The notes below the pieces were generated by a model that saw only the letters and a list, made by a program, of their open reading frames with translations, was not told the origin of the DNA and did not search any database. A DNA stretch of 54,217 nucleotides from NCBI RefSeq assembly GCF_000588875.1, contig NZ_JEMV01000003.1:86304-140520 (forward strand). Direction: 5' to 3'. Below are positions 15,822 through 26,141 of the stretch, one piece after another. The translations under genes and the position numbers were made by a program. Position 1 is the first letter of the stretch. Each line of letters begins with the position of its first letter. The stretch is from Sphingobium sp. Ant17. GTDB lineage: Bacteria; Pseudomonadota; Alphaproteobacteria; Sphingomonadales; Sphingomonadaceae.

Positions 15822-18467
15822 TTACTTCTCGGCGAACCAGGCCGTCAGCGCGGGCTTCAGACGGGTGCGGGTTTCGATGCGGGTGTTGATCGCGGCAATG
15901 GCGCGATCGACCACCTTGCGCGATTCCGGCGTCAGATATTGGGTGGCATAGGCGTCCAGCTTGGTCGCCATCGTAGGGTCGGCCGATCCGCCGCCCAACC
16001 GCGCGAGCGCCTGGCTGCGTGCCGAAACGTCGATTAGCCCCTCATATTGCGCACGGTGCGCCAGCACATAATCCACCGCCAGCATCGGATGCTCCGCACC
16101 GACCTGCGCAATGATCGCCGCGCTGGTGGTCTTGCTAGGTTCGTCGGTCAGCGCCAGGTCGAGCGCCTGCTGCGCGAGCTTTTCGTCCTTGGCCCCGCCG
16201 AGCAGTGCATAAAGTGTGCTCTTTTCCAGATCGGTCTTTGCGGCCTTGGCCAGCGCGCGCAGTCTGTCCCACGTCGCCTGATCGGCATTTTTGGCGATGA
16301 TCGCCATCCAGACGTTACGCAGCGGGCCGTCAAGCGCGGCGGGGTCGCTCGCCAGTGCGGCGAAGCGGCGATTGGCTTCGGCCACCACGGCCTTGTCGCC
16401 CATCTCGCCCAGCGTGCCGACCAGCGCCGATCGTAGGACGGGCACCTGCGGATTTTCACCCGGCTTGGCATCATAGCCGATGCCGGTCAGCACGGGTGAC
16501 AGCTTGGCCGACGTATAGGCTGCAACCTTCGCCTGTCCGGCCTTGTCGCCTTCCAGCATGACATAGGCGCTGTCCAGATAGCCGGGCACTTGCGCCAGAA
16601 CAGCGGGAGTGGCGGTGGCGGGCACGGCATCGATCAGGTCGAGCGCCAGCCCCATCGGCTGATAGCCGCCAAGGCCCAGCTGGAAATTGTCGGCCAGCAA
16701 GCCGGTCTGGTCGATCGCGGGCAGTTTGGTGAAACCGGCGGCCAGCGCCTCGACATTGGCTGCGGGATAGAGCGAGCGATAATAGCCCGTCTGCCCGGCA
16801 TTGACGACATAGGCACCACAGCCCGGCAGCGTCATCTGCCCCTTGCCTTGCAGGATCAGCCGCTGCGGCGCGCCGCCGATGGTCTGCGCCATGACGGGCA
16901 CGTTCCAGCTCAAGGGGGCCTTGTCCTTCTTGTCGCGGCTGAATTCGCCCTGGCTCAGCGTCAGCAGCGTGTTGCCACCCTGGCATTGCGCGCTGTCGAC
17001 CTTGACCAGCGGGATGCCGGGCTTGGACGTGAAGTCATGCGCGATCGATACCAGCCCCTTGGCCCCTGCGCCCTCGACGGCCTTCCACAGATCGTCGGTG
17101 ACGGTGTTGCCATAGGCATGGGCCTTCATATAGCTGCGGATGCCGGTCTTCCACACTTCTTCGCCGGCATAGCCTTCCAGCATGGTGATGACGGCTTCGC
17201 CCTTCTGATAGGTGATGGCGTCGAACGCCTGGTTCACCTGATCGACGGTGGTGATCTTCTGGACGACGGGGTGGGTGGTGGCGAGCGAGTCGAGGCTCAT
17301 CGCTGCCTCGCGGCCATCGACGCGGGTCAGCAGCATCTGCCAGTCGGGCTGCAGCTTGTCAGTGACCTTGGTCGCCATCCAGCTGGCGAAGCCTTCGTTC
17401 AGCCACAGATCGTCCCACCAGGCCATGGTGACGAGGTCGCCAAACCATTGATGCGCCATTTCATGCGCGACAGTTTCATAGATGCGGCGCTTGGTCGCTT
17501 CGGAGGTAAAGCGCGGATCGACCAGCAGGGCGCGCTCGAAGGTGAAGATCGCGCCCCAATTTTCCATCGCGCTGAAAAACTGGCTCTGGCCGGGGCCAGC
17601 GACATTGTCGAGCTTGGGCAGGGGATAGGGGACGCCGAAATACTCGTTGAAATAGGGCAGGATCGACACCGATGCGTCGAGCGCCAGTTGCGCCTTGCCT
17701 GTATTGCCCTTGCCGGTGATGACGCCGACTTCGGTTGCGCCGGACATCTTGGTCGCGCGCTCCAGTTCGCCAAGGCCGAAGAAGAGCAGGTAGGAGGACA
17801 TTTTGGGACTGGTGCCGAAGGTCACCTGGGTCTTGCCACCGCCCAGATTCTTGGTCGATGTGACGGGCATGTTGCCGACCGCCAGTTCGCCGGTGGGGAT
17901 GATGGCGGACAGGTCGAAGGTCGCCTTATAGCTTGGCTCGTCCCAGCTCGGCACGAAGCGGCGCGCGTCGGGCGCTTCGAACTGAGTGAAGAGCGCGCGC
18001 TTCGCTGCGCCGTCATTGTCGGTATAGTCGAGCGCGAACAGGCCGTTCGCCTGCGTGTTGATGACGCCGGCATAGGCGATGGCGAGCTTGTAGTTGCCGG
18101 GTGCGAGCGGCTTGCCGAAGTCGAGCGTTACCGTCTGCGCGTCGGCATCGACCTTGGCCGTGCCCTTGATCGCCTTGCCCTTGGAGGGGGTTAGCATGAC
18201 GTCGCCAAAGCTTAGGTCGGCGGCGTTCAGGACCAGTGTCGGCATGGCCGTGCTGACCGCGACGTCGATCGTCACTTTGCCGGCGAATTTGAGATTAGCG
18301 GCGTCGGGAGTGACCGTGATCGCATAATGGCTGGGCACTGCGCCGCGCGGCAATTGGGTGGTGATCCCGGCGGCGGGGCCGGTAGGGGCCGTCTGCGCCA
18401 GAGCGGGCGTGGCGAGGGCGACGGGGGCGGCGGCCAGCAGTAGCGGCAGGATTTTGGCGAGGGACAT
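15822..18467 (-). CDS. M1 family metallopeptidase (aminopeptidase N-like)
   Basis: Zinc aminopeptidase, 881 residues, with a clear signal peptide (KILPLLLAAAPVALATPALA then QTAPTG), so exported to the periplasm. The exopeptidase motif SAMEN is at 299-303; the zinc site HEMAH is at 335-339, with the third ligand Glu at 358 in WLNEGFASW. After the catalytic domain comes the long helical ERAP1-like C-terminal domain expected for the family. It removes N-terminal residues from peptides, presumably for nutrition. It is convergent with ggt across a terminator; together they could scavenge peptides and glutathione, but there is no operon link. The frame is intact. Confidence 0.93.
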   Translation of the reverse strand: MSLAKILPLLLAAAPVALATPALAQTAPTGPAAGITTQLPRGAVPSHYAITVTPDAANLKFAGKVTIDVAVSTAMPTLVLNAADLSFGDVMLTPSKGKAIKGTAKVDADAQTVTLDFGKPLAPGNYKLAIAYAGVINTQANGLFALDYTDNDGAAKRALFTQFEAPDARRFVPSWDEPSYKATFDLSAIIPTGELAVGNMPVTSTKNLGGGKTQVTFGTSPKMSSYLLFFGLGELERATKMSGATEVGVITGKGNTGKAQLALDASVSILPYFNEYFGVPYPLPKLDNVAGPGQSQFFSAMENWGAIFTFERALLVDPRFTSEATKRRIYETVAHEMAHQWFGDLVTMAWWDDLWLNEGFASWMATKVTDKLQPDWQMLLTRVDGREAAMSLDSLATTHPVVQKITTVDQVNQAFDAITYQKGEAVITMLEGYAGEEVWKTGIRSYMKAHAYGNTVTDDLWKAVEGAGAKGLVSIAHDFTSKPGIPLVKVDSAQCQGGNTLLTLSQGEFSRDKKDKAPLSWNVPVMAQTIGGAPQRLILQGKGQMTLPGCGAYVVNAGQTGYYRSLYPAANVEALAAGFTKLPAIDQTGLLADNFQLGLGGYQPMGLALDLIDAVPATATPAVLAQVPGYLDSAYVMLEGDKAGQAKVAAYTSAKLSPVLTGIGYDAKPGENPQVPVLRSALVGTLGEMGDKAVVAEANRRFAALASDPAALDGPLRNVWMAIIAKNADQATWDRLRALAKAAKTDLEKSTLYALLGGAKDEKLAQQALDLALTDEPSKTTSAAIIAQVGAEHPMLAVDYVLAHRAQYEGLIDVSARSQALARLGGGSADPTMATKLDAYATQYLTPESRKVVDRAIAAINTRIETRTRLKPALTAWFAEK

Positions 18468-18620
18468 AGGTTTTCAGACTCCGACACGTCTTGACGGCGC
18501 GGCCACATGGCTCTGCGCCCTGATGCAACGCGGGATCGACCGTTTCGCTGCGTCGGTCAAGCGATGAGACGCTATTACAATGTCGTTGGTCGAACCCGAA
18601 AGCCTGTTAGTCGCCGGAGC

Positions 18621-19133
18621 TTAAAGCATCCGCCGCATCACATTGTCCTTGAGCATTAAATGATGCCGCAGCGCCGCGCCGATATGGAGCAGGATCAATG
18701 CCGCCCAGATGAAGCCCATCACCTCATGCCCTTCGCCCGCCAGATCGACGATCAGGTCGCCCTTGGTCACCGGGAGTTTAGGGACGTCGAACAGGAAGAA
18801 CCAATTTAACGGCCGTGTGCCCGCCGACGTCATGATCCACCCGGACAGCGGCAGCACGATCATGAAGATATAGAAGAGCGCATGGGTGGCGTGCGCCACG
18901 CCGCTTTCCCAGCGAGGCATGGGCATGGTCAGGCGCGGCGCGGGATGAGCTAGCCGCCAGACGATCCGCACCAATGTCAGCGCGAGGACGGTCAGCCCGA
19001 TCGACTTGTGGATCGGGATCACGGCCCAATCCTTGGGCAGCGCATCGTGGCCGATGCCAAGCACCAGGGCGAGGATGATGAGCAAGGCCATGGCCCAATG
19101 CAGGGCGCGGGCGACTCCATTATAGCGGTCCAT
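18621..19133 (-). CDS. Cytochrome b561-type membrane protein
   Basis: Four-helix di-heme cytochrome b of the bacterial b561 (YodB/CybB) family, 170 residues, transferring electrons from quinol in the inner membrane. The first helix YNGVARALHWAMALLIILAL has the conserved RxLHW heme ligand; further candidate His ligands are in IPIHKSIGLTVLAL, the VAHATHALFYIFMI helix and LILLHIGAALRHHL. It ends LKDNVMRRML, the usual C-terminus of the family. It has its own gene between the aminopeptidase and acs, all read leftward; the 22-nt gap to acs allows co-transcription after acs. Its electron acceptor is unknown. Confidence 0.88.
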   Translation of the reverse strand: MDRYNGVARALHWAMALLIILALVLGIGHDALPKDWAVIPIHKSIGLTVLALTLVRIVWRLAHPAPRLTMPMPRWESGVAHATHALFYIFMIVLPLSGWIMTSAGTRPLNWFFLFDVPKLPVTKGDLIVDLAGEGHEVMGFIWAALILLHIGAALRHHLMLKDNVMRRML

Positions 19134-19155
19134 GGCAGTTCCTTCTGTTCGTTTC

Positions 19156-21099
19156 CTAGCCGTGACGATTGGCGACCAGATTGTCCACCACCGAAGGGTC
19201 GGCCAGGGTGCTGGTATCGCCTAGCGCTTGCGCCGAGACTTCGCCTTCCGCAATTTTACGTAGGATGCGGCGCATGATCTTACCGGAGCGTGTCTTGGGC
19301 AGGCCGGGGGCGAACTGGATCGCGTCTGGGGTGGCGATCGGGCCGATTTCGGTGCGGACCCATTTGACCAGCAACTGGCGCAATTCGTCGTCCGGCTCGA
19401 TTCCGGCATTCAGCGTGACATAGGCATAGATGCCCTGGCCCTTGATGTCGTGGGGGAAGCCGACCACCGCCGCTTCGGCGACGCTTTCGTGCAGCACCAG
19501 CGCGCTTTCGACCTCGGCCGTGCCCATGCGATGGCCCGATACGTTGATAACGTCATCGACGCGCCCGGTGATCCAATAATAGCCGTCCGCGTCGCGCCGC
19601 GCGCCATCGCCCGTGGTATATTTGCCGGGGAAGGTGGTGAAATAAGTCTGGAAGAAGCGGTCATGGTCGCCATAGACGGTGCGCATCTGCCCCGGCCAGC
19701 TACGCGCGATCACCAGATTGCCCTCGGTCGCGCCCTCCAGCACCTGCCCTTCGGCATCCACGATCTGCGGCACCACGCCTGGCATGGGCAAGGTCGCAGA
19801 GCCGGGCTTGAGGTCGGTGGCCCCCGGCATCGGCGCGATCATCGCGCCGCCGGTTTCGGTCTGCCACCAGGTGTCGATGATCGGACAGCGGCCTTCGCCC
19901 ACGATACCATGATACCAGCGCCATGCCTCCGGGTTGATCGGTTCGCCTACCGTGCCAAGCAGGCGCAGCGAGGCACGGCTGGTCGCCTTTACAGGGTCGT
20001 TGCCTTCCTTCATCAGCGCGCGCAACGCGGTGGGGGCGGTGAAGAGGGTCTGGACCTGATGCCGGTCCACCACTTCCCACATCCGCGCCGGGGTCGGCCA
20101 GTTGGGCACGCCTTCATACATCAGCGTCGTCGCCCCGTTCGCCAGCGGGCCATAGACGATATAGCTGTGCCCGGTGACCCAGCCGATATCGGCGGCACAC
20201 CAGTAGATGTCGCCCGGCCGATAGTCGAAGCAGAGTTCATGGGTGAGCGCGGTCCAGAGCAGATAGCCCCCCGATGTATGCAGCACGCCCTTGGGCTTGC
20301 CGGTCGATCCCGACGTGTAGAGGATGAACAGCGGGTCTTCGGCATTCATGGGTTCGGGTGGACAGTCGGCCTCGACGCGCGCCGCCGCCTCATGCAGCCA
20401 CAGGTCGCGGCCTTCCGCCATCGTCACCGCGCCGCCGGTCGCCTCCACGACCACCACATGCTTGACGCCGGGGCAATGTTTGAGCGCGGCATCGACATTG
20501 GCCTTCAGGGGTACTGTCTTGCCCGCGCGGCGGCCTTCGTCGGCGGTGATGACCAGCGTCGAATCGCAATCGATGATGCGGCCAGCCAGCGCTTCGGGCG
20601 AAAAGCCGCCGAACACCACGCTATGCACCGCGCCGATCCGCGCGCACGCGAGCAGGGCGAAGGCGGCCTCCGGGATCATCGGCATATAGATGGTGATGCG
20701 GTCGCCCTTGCGTGCGCCAGCCCTTTTCAGAACATTGGCAAAGCGGCACACTTCGGCATGGAGTTGACGATAGGTGGTGCGGCGCGGTGCCTCGTCGGGG
20801 GAGTCCGGTTCCCACAGGATCGCGACCTGATCGCCGCGCGTCGCCAGATGCCGGTCGATGCAATTGGCGCTGACGTTGAGCACCCCGTCGGCGAACCATT
20901 GGATGCCGAAATCGGCTTCGGCAAAGCTGCTTTCGTCGCTTTTGGTCGGCGGCGTGATCCAGTCGAGCCGCTGCGCCCGGTCCAGCCAATAGTCGTGCGA
21001 CGCATCGATCGAACGCGCATAGTCCGCATCGCGCGCGGCCCGGTCCATCAGCGCGCTGCTGGCCCAGTCCCCCGGCACCGGGAAGAAATCGTCAGGCAT
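19156..21099 (-). CDS. acs: Acetyl-CoA synthetase
   Basis: AMP-forming acetate-CoA ligase, 647 residues, activating acetate to acetyl-CoA through acetyl-AMP. The ATP loop [10 protein letters not shown] is at 262-271; [20 protein letters not shown] and [11 protein letters not shown] follow, and the C-terminal domain has the hinge [20 protein letters not shown]. The regulatory lysine of SGKIMRR is K607 (acetylated in homologues, K609 in Salmonella). The start is ATG 21097-21099, with AAGGA 6 nt upstream; the open frame extends further but has no ribosome site there. It is divergent from fzlA. Confidence 0.96.
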   Translation of the reverse strand: MPDDFFPVPGDWASSALMDRAARDADYARSIDASHDYWLDRAQRLDWITPPTKSDESSFAEADFGIQWFADGVLNVSANCIDRHLATRGDQVAILWEPDSPDEAPRRTTYRQLHAEVCRFANVLKRAGARKGDRITIYMPMIPEAAFALLACARIGAVHSVVFGGFSPEALAGRIIDCDSTLVITADEGRRAGKTVPLKANVDAALKHCPGVKHVVVVEATGGAVTMAEGRDLWLHEAAARVEADCPPEPMNAEDPLFILYTSGSTGKPKGVLHTSGGYLLWTALTHELCFDYRPGDIYWCAADIGWVTGHSYIVYGPLANGATTLMYEGVPNWPTPARMWEVVDRHQVQTLFTAPTALRALMKEGNDPVKATSRASLRLLGTVGEPINPEAWRWYHGIVGEGRCPIIDTWWQTETGGAMIAPMPGATDLKPGSATLPMPGVVPQIVDAEGQVLEGATEGNLVIARSWPGQMRTVYGDHDRFFQTYFTTFPGKYTTGDGARRDADGYYWITGRVDDVINVSGHRMGTAEVESALVLHESVAEAAVVGFPHDIKGQGIYAYVTLNAGIEPDDELRQLLVKWVRTEIGPIATPDAIQFAPGLPKTRSGKIMRRILRKIAEGEVSAQALGDTSTLADPSVVDNLVANRHG

Positions 21100-21283
21100 G
21101 GGGCATCCTTTCCATCGCGTAATCATTATCGCAGTCTCTTCTATCGTCCCGCCTGGCGGATCGGAAGGTCGGACCATGCCGTTTCTTGCCATGCTTTTGG
21201 ACGATATGACCGAAATTCGTGAGGCGGCTTCCACCATTTTGCCGCTTCCCCCCCGACCCGCGCGCGCCTAACAAGGTTCGCCT

Positions 21284-21955
21284 ATGTGGCTGCTTTATCA
21301 ATTTCCGCTCTGCCCCTTCTCTCGCAAGGTCCGGCTGCTGCTGGGCGAAAAGGGGATCGGCTATGATCTGGTGCGCGAATCGCCCTGGGCGATGCGCGAC
21401 GAATTTCTCGATCTCAATCCGGCCGGGACCACGCCGGTCATGGCCGATCATGACAAGGGTCTGACCCTGATCGACAGCCAGGCGATCTGTGAATATTTCG
21501 AAGAGACGGTAGAGAAGGTGCCGCTGATTTCCGGCACCGCCGCCGGGCGCGCCGAAGTGCGGCGGCTGACCGCCTTTTTCGACCAGAATTTCTATGGCGA
21601 CGTGGTCGGCCCGCTGCTGCACGAACGGATGAAGAAGCGGCTGATCGAGCGCGCGCCGCCTGATGCCCGCGTACTGCGCGAAGCCATGAAGCGCGCGAAT
21701 GTGCATATGGATTATATGGACTATCTGCTCGACCATCGCAGCTGGATGGCGGGCGGTACGCTAAGCCTCGCGGACATCGCGGCGGCGGCGCATCTGTCGG
21801 TGGCGGACTATCTGGGCGGGATCGACTGGCAAGGGCATGAGCCGGTGCGGCGCTGGTATGCCGGGTTCAAGTCGCGCCCCTCCTTTCGTCCTTTGCTGTC
21901 GGAGCGGATGGAAGTAATCGCCCCGCCGCCCCATTATGAAAAGCCGGATTTTTAA
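21284..21955 (+). CDS. fzlA: FzlA-like glutathione S-transferase-fold protein
   Basis: GST-fold protein of 223 residues. It matches the FtsZ-binding FzlA of alphaproteobacteria better than catalytic GSTs: YQFPLCPFSRKVRLLLGEKG, the ESPWAMRDEFLDLNPAGTTP stretch, SLADIAAAAHLSVADYLGGI, and the short C-terminal tail PPPHYEKPDF resembling the HYADLDF-type tail required for division in Caulobacter. In that group it curves FtsZ filaments and links Z-ring function to cell-wall synthesis. The N-terminal Cys-Pro (CPFS) could still bind glutathione. It overlaps the stop of the convergent MmeI-like gene by 4 bp. FzlA identity is recalled from family sequence style and should be confirmed by alignment. Confidence 0.78.
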   Translation: MWLLYQFPLCPFSRKVRLLLGEKGIGYDLVRESPWAMRDEFLDLNPAGTTPVMADHDKGLTLIDSQAICEYFEETVEKVPLISGTAAGRAEVRRLTAFFDQNFYGDVVGPLLHERMKKRLIERAPPDARVLREAMKRANVHMDYMDYLLDHRSWMAGGTLSLADIAAAAHLSVADYLGGIDWQGHEPVRRWYAGFKSRPSFRPLLSERMEVIAPPPHYEKPDF

Positions 21956-24780
21956 GGCGATGGTGGCTGCCGGTTCGCGCGGCGGTTCTTGGCACTATGG
22001 AGTGGGTCGATCAGCCGCTGATAGAGGGTGAAGAGATATTCCACCCGTTCGCGGTCGGACCCGAACGCGGCTTTGCGATAGAGCCGGTCGATGGCGAGAT
22101 CGAGATCATGATGCGCCTTGCGCAGGGGCGCGGGCATGGTGTCGGGGTCATAGAGATCGGCCAGGGTCGATGTCGCATTGCGGGGCAGGGCGCGGGCGTC
22201 GAGGACAGCTTGGGCGAGGGTTTCGATCCTGGTGCGCTGGGCCGCAGATGCTTCGGGCCAAGGGAAATTATTGTAAACAAGGCCGATCGAGTAGCGATAT
22301 CGACTTTCGAGCCTGCCACCGATCTGGCGCATCCACGCCATGTGCATATGGCTGGTGAGGATGGCGAAATGCCAGAGCGTCGCGCCGGGAAGGATGCGCA
22401 CCAGATTGCTGGGGACTGTCGGCGGTTCCAGCCAGCCGATCGGGATATAGTCGCGGCGTTCCGAACTGACTTCGGGGATGGCGAGGAAGGGCAGGGTCGG
22501 GATGACCGTTACGTGAAAGGCCGATGGCGTGTCGGCCAGCGCCAGCGACGACTGGCCGGGCGTCTTCTTGCTCTCTTCCGCTTTGCCCAGCGCCGCGATC
22601 TCGCCGCGCCGATAGGCCGTCACCTGGCGCAGCCTTTGCCGGACGATGGGAAGCTGCCGAATATCCGCCGGGGCGGCATCCTGTAGTGCCAATATCCACC
22701 GTTCGCCGCCGTTCAGATATTCCTGCGCGCCGACATAGGGGCGCAAAAGGAGTTCGGCATCCGGTTCCTGCGCGAGCAGCTTTGCCCGCGCATCGGCATC
22801 GAAGATCAGATAGCCGCCATCAATCGGCTTGGACCCGATGATGATGCGCGGTGCGCCGTTGATCGGTCGGCTCTCCTCCTGCACCACCAGATGGCGGTCG
22901 GCGTCGCGGGCATCGAACAGATAGGCGGTCAGTGCGCCATGGCGGGTTTCGGTCGGCTCGCCCTTGGCGTCGGCATAGCTGAACAGCCGCTTTTGCGCGG
23001 GTTCGTCGCGGCGCTGGGCGAGGCCAATGATGACGCAATGGACTGCTGCGCGGCCGGGCCAGACGAAGGTGCGGTGGGCGAAGGCGATTTCGAGGCCTAC
23101 GCGAAAGATCAGCGGCCAGAGTTGGGCCACCTGTTCTCCCTGCACGATCGAGTTGGTCGAGACGAAGGCGATGCGCGCATCGCCGCCTGTGACATAGCGC
23201 GCGGCCTTGAGGAACCAGGCGGCGACATAGTCCAGCGTACCGCCGCTGCCGGGCAGGGCGGCGAGGCGGCGGACCTGGGTGCGCTGCGCCTCGCTCTGAT
23301 ATTTCGCGCCGATGAAGGGTGGATTGCCAAAGACGAAGGTGCAGTCCTGCGCCGGGACGACATGGTTCCAGTCCAGTTCCAGTGCGTCGCCGTGACGGAT
23401 GCCGGGGGCTTTCACCAGCGGGATGCGGGCATAATGCTGGCCGAAATCCTCGGCCAGACGGGTGTTGGCGATATGGTCGGTCATCCACAGCGCCACCTGC
23501 GCGATCATGGCGGGAAATTCGTCGATTTCGATGCCGAAGAAATGATCGACATCCAGTTTCGAGAGAGCGGCGACATCCATGACCAGTTCGACCCGGCCAT
23601 CGATGGTGAGCAATTCGCGCAATATGTCGCGTTCCAGTTCGCGCAGCTCGCGATAGGCGACGACCAGGAAATTGCCCGCACCGCAGGCGGGGTCGAGGAA
23701 CGCCATCGTCCCCAGCCGGTCATGCAGCGCGCGCAAGGCGCGTTCGCGGCCGGACTTGAGCGCCGTGGCGCGGTCGAACTCGGCACGCAGATCGTCCAGG
23801 AACAGGGGTTCGATGACCTTGAGTATCGCCTGTTCGGGGGTGTAGTGCGCGCCTTGCTTGCGCCGCGTCACCGTGTCGATCACGCTTTCGAACAGCGACC
23901 CGAATATGGCGGGCGAGACGTCGCCCCAGTTGAACAGGCTGGCGTCGAGCAGCATCGTGCGCATGGCAGCGTCGAAGCTGGGCATGGCGATGCGTTCGCG
24001 GAACAGTTCGCCATTGATATAGGGAAAGTCGGCGAGATCTGCGTCGAGGCTCTGCTGTCGCCGGTCGGGCGGGGTGTCGAGCGTCTGGAACAGTTCGCCC
24101 AGCCAGCGGCCAAGGTCGCGGCCATCGGCGCGGGTGCGCTGTTCGAGGAAGGTCAGGAACTGGTCCTTGCGCTCGAAAATGCCGGTATCGTCGGCAAAGA
24201 GGATGAAGAGCAGGCGGACGAGCAGCCGTTCCAGATCATGGCCGACATAGCCGTCGGCAGCGAGCGCATTGTGCAGGCGGCCCATCAGTTCCGACGCCTG
24301 GCGGTTGACCGGCGACTGGTTGCGGAAGAGGCGCGGCTGGACGCCGATGATGAAGCTGAAAGCTTCGACATGGCGTTTGAGATCCGTGAGCGGGAAGCGC
24401 CATTCGCGGCGGGTTTCGAGGTCCACCAGTTCGAAACGCTGAAAATCGCACACCATCATGTGGCGGGGGCGCTGCACGTCGGGCAGCCAGTCATAATAAT
24501 CGAGCGCCTGGGCCATGGCGCGGGTGAGGTCGCGACCGGCGCTTTTCTGTTCCACGATCAGCGTGCCGGGCCAGAACAGGTCGATGAAACCCCCGGATCG
24601 GCCCGGATCGAGCGATTTTACCCGCTGTTTATAGACCGCCACCTGCCTGCGCGGCACGCCGAAGATGCGGAAGAAATCATCGTAGAAACTGTGGGTCTGG
24701 CCCTTCTCATAGCCCTTGCCCTGCCATTCGGTGGCGAAATGGGCCGCGTTCGTGCGAATTTCCGGCCAGCTGAGCCGCAT
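21952..24780 (-). CDS. MmeI-like type IIL restriction-modification enzyme
   Basis: Single polypeptide of 942 residues combining nuclease, N6-adenine methyltransferase and target recognition, as in MmeI (about 919 residues). The N-terminal nuclease signature D-X9-E-X-K is exact: D67 in IDLFWPGTLIVEQK, E77, K79. A helical connector follows, then methyltransferase motif I DPACGAGNF (363-371) and catalytic NPPF (486-489); the remaining 450 residues would hold the target recognition and C-terminal domains (RIIIGSKPIDGGYL, GWLEPPTVPSNLV). The start is ATG 24778-24780, with GGGAGGG upstream. These enzymes protect the host by methylating one strand and cut about 20 nt away. No second R-M gene is adjacent. 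The recognised site is unknown. Confidence 0.87.
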   Translation of the reverse strand: MRLSWPEIRTNAAHFATEWQGKGYEKGQTHSFYDDFFRIFGVPRRQVAVYKQRVKSLDPGRSGGFIDLFWPGTLIVEQKSAGRDLTRAMAQALDYYDWLPDVQRPRHMMVCDFQRFELVDLETRREWRFPLTDLKRHVEAFSFIIGVQPRLFRNQSPVNRQASELMGRLHNALAADGYVGHDLERLLVRLLFILFADDTGIFERKDQFLTFLEQRTRADGRDLGRWLGELFQTLDTPPDRRQQSLDADLADFPYINGELFRERIAMPSFDAAMRTMLLDASLFNWGDVSPAIFGSLFESVIDTVTRRKQGAHYTPEQAILKVIEPLFLDDLRAEFDRATALKSGRERALRALHDRLGTMAFLDPACGAGNFLVVAYRELRELERDILRELLTIDGRVELVMDVAALSKLDVDHFFGIEIDEFPAMIAQVALWMTDHIANTRLAEDFGQHYARIPLVKAPGIRHGDALELDWNHVVPAQDCTFVFGNPPFIGAKYQSEAQRTQVRRLAALPGSGGTLDYVAAWFLKAARYVTGGDARIAFVSTNSIVQGEQVAQLWPLIFRVGLEIAFAHRTFVWPGRAAVHCVIIGLAQRRDEPAQKRLFSYADAKGEPTETRHGALTAYLFDARDADRHLVVQEESRPINGAPRIIIGSKPIDGGYLIFDADARAKLLAQEPDAELLLRPYVGAQEYLNGGERWILALQDAAPADIRQLPIVRQRLRQVTAYRRGEIAALGKAEESKKTPGQSSLALADTPSAFHVTVIPTLPFLAIPEVSSERRDYIPIGWLEPPTVPSNLVRILPGATLWHFAILTSHMHMAWMRQIGGRLESRYRYSIGLVYNNFPWPEASAAQRTRIETLAQAVLDARALPRNATSTLADLYDPDTMPAPLRKAHHDLDLAIDRLYRKAAFGSDRERVEYLFTLYQRLIDPLHSAKNRRANRQPPSP

Positions 24781-24938
24781 TGGCACCCTCCCCCTGTGAT
24801 GATGGGGAGGGTGGATGGGGCGGCGATCCGCACCAAGCAAACCTTACGCCGTTATGGCGATAGTCCGATATGGAGCAAAATAGTCGGCAAGATCGGGGCA
24901 GATTTCAGTCCATTATGAACCCGTTACCCCGTCGCGAA

Positions 24939-25934
24939 TCAGGTGGCGCTTACGACCTCGATCGGTGCCAATATGGCCTGGTTGCGACCGGCATGTTTGG
25001 CCTTGTAGAGCGCCGCGTCTGCGGCGGAGAGCCAGGCCTCGCTCGACATGCGACCTGCGCCGACATTCGCGACGCCGAAGCTGGCGGTGACGTGGACCGG
25101 CGGGTCATTGGTAATTTCGAACCGCTCGATCGCCGCGCGTATGCGGTTTGCGACGATCAGCGCATCGGCCTCTTGGGTTTCGGGCAGCAACAAAGCGAAT
25201 TCCTCGCCGCCAATCCGTCCGAACGCATCGCTGGGGCGGGACAGGCCTTTGCAGAGCGCCGACACTGCTTCGATCACGCGGTCGCCTGCCGGATGGCCAT
25301 GGGCGTCATTGATCTGCTTGAAATGGTCGATGTCGAGCAGGATCAACGCGGCGGGGCGATCGTGACGGGTGAAGAGCGCGATCCGCTTGTCGAGTTGGGC
25401 GATGAAGGCGCGACGGGTCAGCGCACCGCTCAAGTGGTCGCGTTCGGCCAGCAGGCGCAATTCCATCTGTTCGACGACGATTGGGGCCAGGCCTTTGAGC
25501 ACTTCCATCTGTTCAGCGGAAAAGTCGCGTGGGCGCGTGTCGATGGCGCAGAGCGACCCGAGATTATAGCCGTCGGGCGTGCGCAGGGGCACGCCGGCAT
25601 AGCTGCGGATGCGCGGGCCGCCGGTGACCAGGGGATTGTCGCTGAAGCGGGGATCGGCCTGCGCATCGGGGATGATCAGCGGCTCGTCCTGCCGGATGGC
25701 ATGATCGCAAAAGGCCATGGAGCGTGCGGTTTCGGCTATGTCCAGCCCGGTGATCGACTTGAACCATTGGCGATCGGTATCGACCAGCGACACCGCCGAT
25801 ATCGGGACATCGAACAATGTGCGCACAAGATCGGTAACCTTGTCGAAGGCGCCTTCCGCAGGCGTGTCCAAAATCCCATAGCGGCGCAGGGCCGCGATTC
25901 GGGCCGGTTCGTCGATCGTTATGGCACACGGCAT
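24939..25934 (-). CDS. GAF-GGDEF diguanylate cyclase
   Basis: Makes the second messenger cyclic di-GMP from GTP. Residues 20-160 form a GAF sensor domain (ILDTPAEGAFDKVTDLV, SLVDTDRQWFKS, PRIRSYAGVPLRTPDGYNLG), and 165-325 the GGDEF domain with DIDHFKQINDAHGH and the active site GGEEF at 242-246. An RxxD inhibitory site (R233-D236) sits five residues before it, so product inhibition is expected. No membrane helix or signal peptide, so cytosolic. The start is ATG 25932-25934; a TTG 21 nt upstream is the alternative. The signal sensed by the GAF domain is unknown. Confidence 0.92.
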   Translation of the reverse strand: MPCAITIDEPARIAALRRYGILDTPAEGAFDKVTDLVRTLFDVPISAVSLVDTDRQWFKSITGLDIAETARSMAFCDHAIRQDEPLIIPDAQADPRFSDNPLVTGGPRIRSYAGVPLRTPDGYNLGSLCAIDTRPRDFSAEQMEVLKGLAPIVVEQMELRLLAERDHLSGALTRRAFIAQLDKRIALFTRHDRPAALILLDIDHFKQINDAHGHPAGDRVIEAVSALCKGLSRPSDAFGRIGGEEFALLLPETQEADALIVANRIRAAIERFEITNDPPVHVTASFGVANVGAGRMSSEAWLSAADAALYKAKHAGRNQAILAPIEVVSAT

Positions 25935-26141
25935 TTTACGGCATCCGGTTATCAAACAAGGTCATGCCGGTTCGGGCACGAAAGGGAAATCCGGTGCGGC
26001 CTGGCCCATTCTCTGTGGCCGACCGATTAGGACAGATTGCGCCTCCCGCCTGAACAAAGGGTTAAGGGAGGCACGGCGCGGCCGCGTGGCGGACTTTGCT
26101 GTCGCCCCATATGCTTGCCCATACCCGCCAAGGCATTCAGG

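Noticed and set aside
19450..21222. 590-residue open frame opposite acs
   Set aside because: Shadow of acs, His/Arg-rich, no domain.
22891..24918. 675-residue open frame opposite the MmeI-like gene
   Set aside because: Shadow; the minus strand holds the nuclease and methyltransferase motifs.
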